Assembly: GCA_025617745.1 (NCBI GenBank) | Contig: CM046853.1 | Coordinates: 29,825,822-29,889,821, forward strand | DNA length: 64,000 nucleotides | Source: Heliocidaris erythrogramma | Lineage: Eukaryota > Echinodermata > Echinoidea > Camarodonta > Echinometridae | Direction: 5' to 3' | Part shown: one piece after another, positions 31,707 to 64,000 of the stretch | Numbering within the stretch: the first letter of the stretch is position 1 | Layout of the letters: each line of letters starts with the position of its first letter | Position numbers and translations under genes: made by a program | The notes under the pieces: generated by a model | The model's input: the letters and a program-made list of their open reading frames with translations, nothing else | Database searches by the model: none | What the model was told of the DNA's origin: nothing

Positions 31707-34394
31707 TTTACAAAATAGGATTCCTTATAAATATCCAGTGTAGTTTGATACAATCATATGAGGTAAAATGTCTCAGTCACTGAAATATATAGCATATAGG
31801 GGTATGTCTTACTTCAGGTACAAAGAAGCGTTGAACGTTCTAGCGTTCTTGTATAACTGTACGCTTATTGGTTCTTTCATCATTTTCTGAGTCTTTTCTC
31901 TTTAGGCCTATGGGTAAAGGTCAGTTCATACTTTCCAACAATAATATTGGTTTATTTATCCATCCCCTAATAAGAATTTCGAGCACGTCTCAAAGGTGGT
32001 AGTTGCTTGTATTTAAAGAGTAGTTGTCCGGAGGTACTTGCCCATAAACACATGTTCGAAATTTTGCACATAGTTCGTTATCTCAAGTGAAATCTGGATA
32101 CATTTGAGTGAAATTCAAAATGTTATGACACAAAGTCATATAGATGGTAGTGTAGATCGTGCTCTAGAAATAGAATATCATATAAAACGTCCACCTGACG
32201 ATGTCTGTTTTATGTGTTTGAAATAGAAAATTGGAGGTTTTCGATTCTTCATCGATCAGACGCAAATTGGCAACTATACGATTTCCTTTTCGAACAACTA
32301 TATAATTATGTTTTATACACAATTATATAGAGAAATTAACCTTTTTTCGCCTGTTAATGAAGGATATATCTATTTCATCGGGGAGGACATGTTTGCTAGT
32401 AATATGGTGATGGATTTCTTTTACAAGAGAAAAATGGAAAGTTTATAAAAAGATTAATTTATAAACGTAAATGAGAGTAGCTTGAATTCACAACCCCTAT
32501 GCCATCTAACAGATCCCCTTCCTCGATCTACTGTACTTGTTCAGAGTAAAATTTGTGAACAAAAATGTTTTTGATTCAGATTATTTTCGATTTTCAGGAA
32601 ATGTTTTTTTTTGTTATTCTTTATATCCAAAACTCCCTTCTTCGTTCTTTCTATCCTATTTCTTCCCTTTAAACGCCATGAGCGCCCAGCATAGGTGAAT
32701 ACCGGCGCTATAAAAGAAGCCATAATCATCACAATCATAATCATCATCATCATCTTTGAACCTCTTCTATTATTCTCCTTTGTTCATTTTATTTTCCTGT
32801 CAATCTGATAACTCTTATTCTTTTTCTCTCTCCCTACCTCCCCCTTCCCCGCTTTCTCTCCATATCCCTCTTTCTCTCTCGCCTGTATGCCTCTCTTTCA
32901 CACTCGCAACACACCGCACAACCGTTGTGTTAAGAAACGTATAAACAACCCTTATTGCTCATTTCAAAGTACAATACAGTCATCATTACCCAAATAGCAT
33001 ATGCATACACTGTATTTCAGACTTACATCAATTCGTTCTTCTTTATTTGTTTACTAAAGCACATTAAATGAGGTTTAAACAAAAAAATTGGCTGGTTTAT
33101 GCCCCAATTTAGCTTTAAATTACAAGGTTACGATCATTTTTTTTTAAAGACATAGCCTTTCAAAAGTTACAAACATGGCAAAGAGAGCGTTGAATAGCAT
33201 CATTGTAGCCTGAACATTTCGTGGGAAGCTCTCATGTTGTTCTGAAATAATGAACTCACATCTTCATATGCCACATGAACAGGGAAACGAATATAAAGTA
33301 GTGTGTATAGATGGGGGATATCCATGTATAGACCGCTTCTGTAATGTATACAACTTTATGCACATATATTCTCTGAGCACCTAGTGACGAGCTATTCCAT
33401 GAACCTGCTATTTATAAATGAACCTCAATGCTTGGAATCCAGTTTGCATACATTATTTGTAGCTATGTCCGGCAAGCTTTCAGGATGTCAAGAACAACCT
33501 TTGATTGAAATGTATGCATACAATTTGCATACATTACCGAAGCGGTCTATTGCATGTAATCCCATATTCTGGAACCCATACCGATTTGAATATGCAATAC
33601 CTCTATCTTATTACTATAGACTTAGCATTAGAAAAATAATTAGACTGCCTGTTTATCAGAAAGGGGAAAGGATCATGAAGTAAATGATATACAAATATAT
33701 ACATGTATATATTGTCATGGGAGGGTTGGGTGGAAAAAAATATGGTTCCCTTGGTGACGTGAACCACGAGGGTACCATAGTTTAACCAGAGACTTGAATT
33801 TAGCCAGTATGTATTTTGTTTATAACCGTCATCTTGAACTAAAGCCTAAAATCACGCTTCTCATCTTCTCATGATCATCTGCACCGTAGACCTATAGCAG
33901 ACCGCACACTTTCGTACACAGTTTTGAAGAAGGGCTTTGAATTTGCGCGGATATCAAACGCGTAATGATGGCATCATCGCGTGCCGGTGCCTAAAACAAT
34001 AGATACGCGCAAATGAATGTCGTCACGATGTAGTACACACTTTACATGGTGATGTCATGCGCTGTAAATAGTATTACTATAAAAATATAAAATGTCATTT
34101 AATATAAAAATTAACTAAATTCACCGAAACTAAACTAGTACCATTCAAACCATCTCTTATCTCATCGAGTTATTTTCCAATGGTAAACTCTAAAACAATG
34201 ACATATGATTTTACCGATTTTTAGACGATTCAATTGTTAACGTTATAAAGCTTCAATTTACATTTCTATATTACAAGCGTATTCTTCCATACAATTGGAT
34301 TTTTCTTAAAATATTACATATTTCTCCTTGTATTAGATATCTAGTCGTTAGGGGAAACTCGTTCTGCAATTATTTTGATTTGGACCATACAGTC
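31707..34394. other. Intergenic region between genes D and C
   Basis: About 2.7 kb, holding the right arm of the long inverted repeat (32292-32430) and a small inverted repeat (33327-33352 with 33528-33551, atagaccgcttc and its complement). No gene seen. Confidence 0.6.
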
Positions 34395-44918
<10,524 letters not shown>

Positions 44919-45969
44919 TTCGCTATAAGTCGCCATTCGTATCTTGTATAATCCTATAAGCTTATAATCACATGCCCCGCGCACATGTAACTTATAACAG
45001 ATGCTTATTCACTTACTAAGTAATATGTTATATCCTATCTTTACTGGTCATTATAGGTGGGCGCATGCGCATCACTCTGATATTTAGTCTTAGTTGGCAT
45101 ACCTTCAAAAATTATTGTCGAAAGAATATGGGATTATATTAACTGTCGGATTTAATAATATGGTAATCGTGAGAATTATGAAAAACTTATCAATTTGTTG
45201 TTTCTTGTTTATACGTTTTGATGTACGTAGCCAAATATCCTCTTTTTAATACAAGTATTGTTTTTAGGAAGGAAATAAGTATTTCACTCGTCCCATATCA
45301 TATACTGTTGCTTTTTAAATCTCATTTGAATCAGTGAAACTTCAATGAAATTTTAAGAAACTGATTTCAAATCATATGGACAATATATTTCCATCAAACT
45401 ATTGATTCAACTGAGATGTAACAATTTTGTAAATTACATGCTTACTCAAAATTATTTTCCCTTAGAAAAGCTTCACCCTCGTCTACATCAAACATCCTTG
45501 TAATAACTTGGCCTTGGAAAACTATACCCCATAAAATTTCATGTATCATTAATTAATAATGATCTTGAAATATATGAGACACTGAATTCCCTCAATACTT
45601 AACTCCCACTTGAATATATTTTAAGGGTCGTCACTCAACAATTTCCCACGGTGACAGGGGTGAAAATATCATAATTTTCCCACAACCCACTCTAATTTAA
45701 GAATATTGAGATTTTGAAAATAAGAAGACGTATTTTGAAGTATGTTTCTCACCAGTTTGTATTACACAAATATACCGGTAGACCCGGCCAGTGGAGCATT
45801 TAGGGGGGACGGGGCAATTCCGACACGTCCCTTCTCCCCTTTGAAAGCAAAGTATACATTGTGCCCAACCTACCCCTTTCGAAAGAAAAATATACATGTA
45901 CATTGTGCCCCCCCCCCCCCGCCCTTTAGGGATTTTGCCCCCTTCCCCTCCCCCTTTTTAGAACTGATA

Positions 45970-46740
45970 ACTATTTCTTCATTTTTCTTTTCGCTTGGTA
46001 AAGAATTCGTGAGGAAAACTGGACCTAAAACAATCTGATAACCTTTTTTTTGCTTGTAAGAAGATGTGTCCCCCCACCCCCTTTACAAAATTCTGGATCC
46101 GCCCCTGCGGTAGATGATACAAGTCTCTCTCTCCCTCTCCCTCTCTTTCTCTAACAGTAAACGTACGTTGAGCGGTTACATGTATCAACAATGTACACAC
46201 AAATTTTAAGAGATGTAATACATTTAATAGGGTAACCTTGCTAATCATAAGGACCACTAACCATAACGCGTGACTAAATGAATAGCGGTCTTTCTAAATA
46301 GCAAGCTATTCATAAGCTATTCATAAGGACTCCATTCATAAGGAACACTATTCACAACTATTCATTAGGACCGGTATTCATAACACGTGTTAAATGAATA
46401 GCGGTCCTTATGAATAGCGAGCGGGCCCCCTTTTTTATCTTTTTTTTTCTTTTGTTTGTCAGAGAATTCTTGAGGCAAACTGGGCAGCAAAAAATCTGAT
46501 AACTTTTTTTTTCTTTTTCTTCATGTCAGAAATTTTGTGTGCCGACCCCCCTTTTTTTTTTTTTTTTTTTTTTTTTACAGAATCCTGGATCCCAGCTCCC
46601 CTGCGGTAGTCTACCTCCCCTCCCCCTTTTCTCTCCCCCTCCCCCCCCCCCCCTCTCTCTCTCTCTTTCTCTTACAGTAAGCTGTTACAGGTATAAACAA
46701 TGTGCACACAAAGTTTAAGAGATGTAATACTTTAAATCTT
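45970..46740. repeat. Direct duplication of about 280 bp
   Basis: Copy 1 (about 45970-46235) and copy 2 (about 46435-46740) share, in order: agaattcgtgaggaaaactgg, aatctgataac, a poly-T/C stretch, ctggatcc...cccctgcggtag, a CT tract, and acaatgtgcacacaaa...ttaagagatgtaatac. The ggatccgcccctgcgg string resembles a hAT-like terminus. Confidence 0.7.
46247..46425. repeat. Tandem degenerate attcataaggac repeat
   Basis: About ten imperfect units of attcataaggac, with the inverted form gtccttatgaat at the right end, sit between the two copies of the direct duplication. Confidence 0.7.
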
Positions 46741-47248
46741 TTTTTTTTCTAAACAGAAACAAAAAGAGCTCTCCTACATTATGTCAGAATGACTTAACAA
46801 TGCTCTTATTAGAGATTTATTATATTCCCATAGAATGACAAGCCAATATAACTTTAGCATCATCTGGAAAATTAGATCTCGTTCGGAATAAATGTTCCCC
46901 TTTTTTCTGCTTTCATATATAACAAAATTGCACAAGCTTAACTTGGGGAAGTTATCATAAAATTTCTAGTATATTATATATGGCCATTCCCTTAAAACTT
47001 GAAACAACATGATATGATTCTCACTGAAATGTTAACTTAACATCGTTCAAATACTTTTATGAAAAAGGGCTATTCAGACGTCGAAACTATTTTCTGGACA
47101 CGTCTTATTTTACATTGTAATTATTCTTCTTGACGTATCTTCACTTCATTTTCTCACATAATTGTTATAACCTTATCGTCTAAGCTCTTTGTTTAGCTAT
47201 ACTGGTGTTGATCTCTGTGAAAATATATTAACCCCCCCAAAAAAAACA

Positions 47249-47320
47249 AAAACAAAACAAAACAACAACAACAACAACAACAAAACAAACAAAACAACAA
47301 ATAAACAAATAAACAAACAA
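47249..47320. repeat. (AAC)n / (AAAC)n tract
   Basis: aaacaaaacaacaacaacaac passes into acaaataaacaaac units. Confidence 0.85.
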
Positions 47321-47519
47321 ACATCAACGCACGTAATTTTACTTTGCTTTTGAATAACTCGTAATCATAATAATAATAATATAGGCCTACGTTTACTATT
47401 CAATCCAAATTGTATCTATTCTCTGGAATATGAAGCACGTCTTATTTATAAGTTCATACAAAAGCTCAAACATCTTTATTGTTATAGGATTTGAAGGTTG
47501 CATGGTGAAGTTGTAATTT

Positions 47520-48207
47520 AGAAAAAAAGGTTTGCGGTACAACCATGTGAGTTGGAATAACTCCACGTTCCGATCAGAATGCTTTCACGTTTCTCTCCTC
47601 AATTTGTTCATTATCATTGTTTTTTCACCTTTCTCTCCACAGCCACACCTGTCCACTTCATTCATAACATTTATTATATTTATTATTAGTATACTCATTC
47701 TGGTGTCAATATTTCACCTTATTCCATATGTATGTTTTAACCTTAATTTCTTTCCTCAACATGATGTCATGTTTCTCTCCACAGATTACCTACGGTCCTA
47801 ATCCCCCCTTTACTTTTGTTTCCAGCTTTTCCAGACGGTTAATTGGTTTCTTAGTCCTATTGTTCACTTGTTTTCAATATTTTTTTTCAACGCAGGATTA
47901 GTTTGATGTTACTTATCCTTTCAATGCAGGTACCTTGATGTCATTTATCCCTTCAATGCAGGTACTTTGATGTTACTGTTACTATTTCTTTCTATACTAA
48001 TTCTGTGATGTTATTGTTTGCCTCCATTTTAAAAAGTGAATTGTCTAACATTACAAACAAGTTGTGAAGGTGTAGAATTTCTACCGCTTCATATATAAAT
48101 TCTGCTGATTTATTCGCTCTTCTTATTCTCCTGACGACGGCCAGAGCATTCTGACCGGAACGTGGAGTTATTCCAACTCACATGGTTGTACCGCAAACCT
48201 TTTTTCT
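47520..48207. mobile_element. Element with 63-bp near-perfect terminal inverted repeats
   Basis: 47520-47582 and the reverse complement of 48145-48207 are nearly identical (ggtttgcggtacaaccatgt..., one substitution and a poly-A length change by eye). The interior has no clear ORF. Next to the right arm is ctcctgacgacggccagag, similar in style to Penelope-like terminal sequences, so inverted pLTR fragments are an alternative. Confidence 0.75.
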
Positions 48208-48956
48208 GAATCTTTATTGTTATTTGAAATACTCTTTTTGCTTTTTCAATCAATATAACTGTATAAGATATCCAACCTAGGTGCTCGTCATATAGAGATT
48301 TAACTGATACCGCTTAAGATACAACAAATTCACATAGGTGTCATTCATAAGAAGAATGGTATAATTATATAGATTTAAAAGAAATTATCGCAAGGTTTCT
48401 CAGATAATTAACGGACACACCCACTGTTGAAAGACTATATATAGATGAAACATACTATGTACAATAATGATTACTGATTAATATCTAAAGGAAAGTCGAA
48501 CATGAACTTCCATTCTATGCTACTTCGTATCAATACTATACTATATATACAAGAGTTGGTGATGCAGTTGTATTAGAATTTAAATCTTTCACTTTATAAT
48601 GGTCATGCAGGTATGTACGATTTGAGGTTTTAGAGCTATTGCACAGTTTTGGTAACAACAAAAAAAAAGGAAAATTGAAACGAAATTTGTTTAATGTAGT
48701 CTCAGGTTATTCTTTTAGTATTAAAATATGTTTGTAGGAGATCATTTGGTATTCCATCTATGACTGCAAATGAATTTCAGAGTAAATATCTGTACGGAAC
48801 GCGAGATCACTAACCTACGGGAAGACCTTTCCACCCCAACGGCTTCCTGCACAACTATCTTGGGGCTTCGCGTGGAGATATAGTCTAGATCTGGGCGTAT
48901 TTAATTATTTTGTAATAATACCCCGTTTGTGTGAACTATGGTATACACCTGCACCC

Positions 48957-49105
48957 AACGTAGAGAACGGTGCGAGGTCCACTGATTCACTCTCTCCACA
49001 AATCTACCCTCCACGAAAAAAAAATTGTTTGGGAGAGTGAATTAGTGGACTTCGCACCGCGTCTCTCCTCCACCTCTCTGGTTCTACGCTGGGTGCACGC
49101 ACACT
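48957..49105. repeat. Inverted repeat of about 60-bp arms
   Basis: acccaacgtagagaacggtgcgaggtccactgattcactctctcc at left pairs with ggagagtgaattagtggacttcgcaccgcgtctctcc...ctacgctgggtgc at right with some mismatches. Confidence 0.7.
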
Positions 49106-49440
49106 TGGTTTTACTCTTACCATCGGATTTTACGGACAAAATAATGAAAAACGTCCAGAACTAGACTAGGAGATAGCATGTGTGTCACTGTGTATAGAAT
49201 CCTTATTTGTTTTAAATGTGTGTGTATTGTGTATAGTGCATACTGCTTTCATTGGGAGTTTAAGTGCCTGGCCCAGGAGGCGAAATCTTAACAGAATTTT
49301 AGTATTGCTAGTATCTTGCTATTTTTTAAAACAATATCAAAGAAATCTGACGAAATGTTTTTGAGGGCTTAATTACCGAAATTTTCGATTATGTTTAAGA
49401 GATTTCCATTTACTGATTGTACCTAAACTTGATCTTTACT

Positions 49441-61495
<12,055 letters not shown>

Positions 61496-61879
61496 TTCAC
61501 TGTAAGTCCTAATTTTGGGGGTCAGTTGTCGACGTACCTCGTACGGTAAAATCATACACAACCGTAGCTCTTCCTGCTATTAAACACAAGTTATATAGCT
61601 TCATGTACTGGATTGTGGAGCCCGCCGTTTGTTTGGGAACACTATCAGACTATTTTGTTTATTCAACGGGCAAACGTACCGTTTGTATTAAAGTAGGTAT
61701 TCACAGAAAATCACAAATATGGCAATTAATGTATCACTAGAAACTGGGAAGCTTACAGATGGCAATCGTATAAGTTTTATGTCAACTGCGTATCTGATGA
61801 TTATAAAAACAACACAAATAAAAGCTCTTCTCAGCATCTGGAATATCCGAGGATTCGCCAGAAATATAGCGATTTTTTG

Positions 61880-62415
61880 ATGTCGTCACACTCGGGATCG
61901 ATCCTGCTTAAGCAGACGACGTCCTATAATGAATGAACGTAATTGCAATGCAATTATTTATCAAATTATAAAGAGTTTGGTGTATTTAAACATGACCTTA
62001 TTTCACACCATTATAAAGGGAAAGTGAAACTGATTCTGATAGCTAAAACCGTTTGATTGTAAATACACAGGAGAAGGGTCAATGATCAATGAAATAAACC
62101 CCACTTTCAAATTGAAAAGCCCTCCGAATAATAGCAGGATGGTATTCGTTCCCTCTTGAAACGCCGAACATGCCCCGGTGCAAGCAGCTGAAAATACAAT
62201 GGCGTCTTATTTTGTTTACAAGTGACTGATTCCTTTTTAACGCTGCATTTTTCATCAAAATAATACCATACACGAAGTTAAGAGTGAGGCAACAGACTAA
62301 CATTAAGACTGACGCTAGTGAAGGAAGAGAAATAAGTGAAGAGGAGATGACAAAATAGGCTCTGAAAAATGTGTAAGATGTTATGGGACATCGTCTGCTT
62401 AGACAGGACTGGTCC
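61880..62415. repeat. Inverted repeat pair upstream of gene E
   Basis: cctgcttaagcagacgacgtcctataa (near 61904) is the inverted, slightly diverged form of ttatgggacatcgtctgcttagacagg (near 62380). Possibly the ends of a DNA element of about 500 bp. Confidence 0.55.
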
Positions 62416-62632
62416 ATGGTGTGCCGTCACATATCTCAGCAGCGTTCGAGGAGCTCTTCAGCTGCTATATCGGGGGCTGTATTTTACCGTTTTATAATTG
62501 ATAATAATCATTACTTTAAATGTTTCCAAGCGTTGAATTTGGATAACCTTGTTTAATTTATGCCATCTATGCAATAATAAGTATTAAGCCAATATTTAAA
62601 ATCAGTAAAGTTCTACTTTAAACATGTCAGTA

Positions 62633-62940
62633 GGGAGGTTTCGAATGTGTCAACGTGAACGCCGTCCTAGATCCTCAAAGCGACAATGGACTGCTTTGTG
62701 TTAACTGCATAAAAAAGTAGGAGAATCATGAAGCTGCAATGGGTGAAGCGAGGTTCACGTTTTAGAGAAGACGGCTATACCATGTTTGACACGTTCTCGA
62801 TCTGACTAATGGACGAGGGAAAAGCCAGTGGACGGGTGAGCCGTTCTTGCACAAAGCGCGGTATGCAGTTATCACAAAGCAGTCCATTGTAGCTGGGAAG
62901 ATCTAGGACGGCGTTCACGTTGACACAATCGAAAACTCCC
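62633..62940. mobile_element. MITE with long TIRs and TA flanks
   Basis: Begins gggaggtttcgaatgtgtcaacgtgaacgccgtcctagatc and ends with its inverted form gatctaggacggcgttcacgttgacacaatcgaaaactccc; arms reach about 75 bp including caatggactgctttgtg. It is bounded by TA on both sides (62631-62632, 62941-62942), as in Tc1/mariner-type insertions. Non-coding, 308 bp. Confidence 0.8.
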
Positions 62941-64000
62941 TATTTACTGTGAGTCAGGTGATTGTAGTGGATGTTGACATTGTGGAGAAATAGAAATATC
63001 ACCTGAACCTGTTGAATGTAGTCGTTGTCAATTCATGCGGTCAACTTGTTTCTTACTTGTTATTTCGTTTGTTGAATAGAAATCGATGGTTTTTGTATGG
63101 GTAATGTCCCCATAAAACAGCAACCACTTTTTTTGGGGGTCAATTTTCTAACTCTGTCAAATTCTTAACTTCAATCTTCGACCCAAGGTTTAATTTAACC
63201 TAAAGGTAAATTTCAAACCCTATGGAAACCATTATCCTTACCCTATATCTTTAGAGACTTTAAACCCTCAGTTAACATGTTGAATGTCCCTGGAACCGAA
63301 GACAGGCTTACGCCTCGTGAGAACTATTTTATTATTCAGCATTCTCGAATTTGTTGGTGTGTTTGTTTGTGCTGTGTACTTTTCTTCCTCTCTTTCTTCC
63401 ATTACGAATAAAAAAACCCGGAAAACAAGACACGCTTGTATAACTTCGTTTCTTTGAAGAAGTTAATAATCTCCCCACTGCATTTTGTACCAGACTTCAG
63501 AGGTTTATAACCTTATAGTGGAGTAATTTTTAGGAAATTACTCACAAATTGCAACAGAAAATATTTCAACTTCTAGTGTCATGAATATGACCTTTATAAT
63601 ATATAACAAGTCCTAATGAATCTGAGTGGTGAAAAGTATTGAAAAAAATCGAAATGATGATCATTTTCCATTTTTCGGCCATCATACGTGAGCACAGACA
63701 GTGCCAACTATACACATAGATTATTCAACTCGGTTTCACTTGGACACACCCTGATGCACATTCTTTTGTAATGTGCTTGTCCAACAAAGCAACTTGAAAC
63801 GAGTTGACCGAACTATTATGTTTGTATATCCGTGATTTCGAACAACAGCATTATGATACAAGGACGCCCTCTGATTAAAGCAAATAATTACATTTCAAAA
63901 AGTATTTTTATCATGTAACATAAGATGGAAATAATGATAGTGTATATGAGCAAAGAAGAGAGAAGGAGAGATATGATGAAAGGGACTGAGAGAAAGAGAG

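Larger units (their letters stand above)
30727..32430. repeat. Long inverted repeat enclosing exon 1 of gene C
   Basis: 30727-30865 and the reverse complement of 32292-32430 are both 139 bp and differ at only three positions by eye. The 1.43-kb spacer includes exon 1 (31542-31706) and presumably the promoter of gene C. Sequence just outside the left arm (ttttcgacgattctctcaccgtctttgtcaagtg) is reminiscent of Penelope-like element terminal repeats, so a retroelement origin is possible but unproven. Confidence 0.8.
44919..49440. other. Intergenic region between genes E and D
   Basis: The largest spacer of the array (4.5 kb). It holds a direct duplication (45970-46740), a tandem block (46247-46425), an (AAC)n tract (47249-47320), a TIR-bounded element (47520-48207) and an inverted repeat (48957-49105). 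No host gene recognised. Confidence 0.6.
61496..64000. other. 5' flank of gene E, no further gene seen
   Basis: About 2.5 kb with an inverted-repeat pair (61880-61930 / 62378-62415), a TA-flanked MITE (62633-62940) and a GA-rich tract at the right edge (63949-64000). Regulatory DNA for gene E is expected here but I see no distinguishable core promoter. Confidence 0.55.

Noticed and set aside
62079-62417. 112-codon minus-strand frame upstream of gene E
   Set aside because: No recognisable motif and no splice or homology support; partly overlaps an inverted repeat.

Overview
The window is eukaryotic and most likely comes from a marine deuterostome invertebrate. My best guess is an echinoderm such as a sea urchin. 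The support is an AT-rich genome with large introns, many short foldback elements, tRNA-derived SINE heads, poly-C/poly-G runs and the recurring string taggcctac. The species call is inference from general feel, not a search.

All recognisable host genes lie on the minus strand. They form one tandem array of five paralogous, apparently intact cholinesterase-like (carboxylesterase type B, alpha/beta-hydrolase) genes, called A to E here by increasing coordinate: A 727-8949, B 10616-20326, C 22280-31706, D 34395-44918 and E 49441-61495. I assembled each by hand from 10 or 11 exons with GT-AG junctions. The phases close exactly, giving open proteins of 607, 607, 595, 600 and 608 residues. Every copy has a signal peptide, a Ser-Glu-His triad, six Cys in cholinesterase positions and a separate last exon encoding a roughly 40-residue tail. 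In that tail the Trp spacing (7 and 7), aromatic pattern and (in four of five) Cys position match the vertebrate acetylcholinesterase T-peptide (WAT, tetramerisation) domain.

The catalytic domains are not classical acetylcholinesterase. The Cys-loop that normally carries the choline-binding Trp is 9-12 residues short and has no Trp, and the oxyanion motif varies (HGGS in A and B, HGGG in C and E, HGGA in D). The array therefore looks like secreted esterases of unknown substrate that kept the oligomerisation and anchoring tail of cholinesterases. A and B share a fused exon 7 and HGGS; C, D and E share an extra intron. This suggests two subclades laid out in order along the array.

Introns and intergenic DNA are filled with repeats: non-LTR reverse-transcriptase remnants (24.1-24.6 kb, 26.4-27.1 kb), a Penelope-like GIY-YIG remnant (56.3-56.6 kb), hAT-like MITEs (one with a clean 8-bp target duplication at 49.7 kb), a TA-flanked MITE (62.6-62.9 kb), tRNA-derived SINE pieces, and at least ten foldback or long inverted-repeat structures. 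One inverted repeat with 139-bp, about 98% identical arms encloses the first exon of gene C. The flanks (1-726 and 61496-64000) hold no recognisable host gene.
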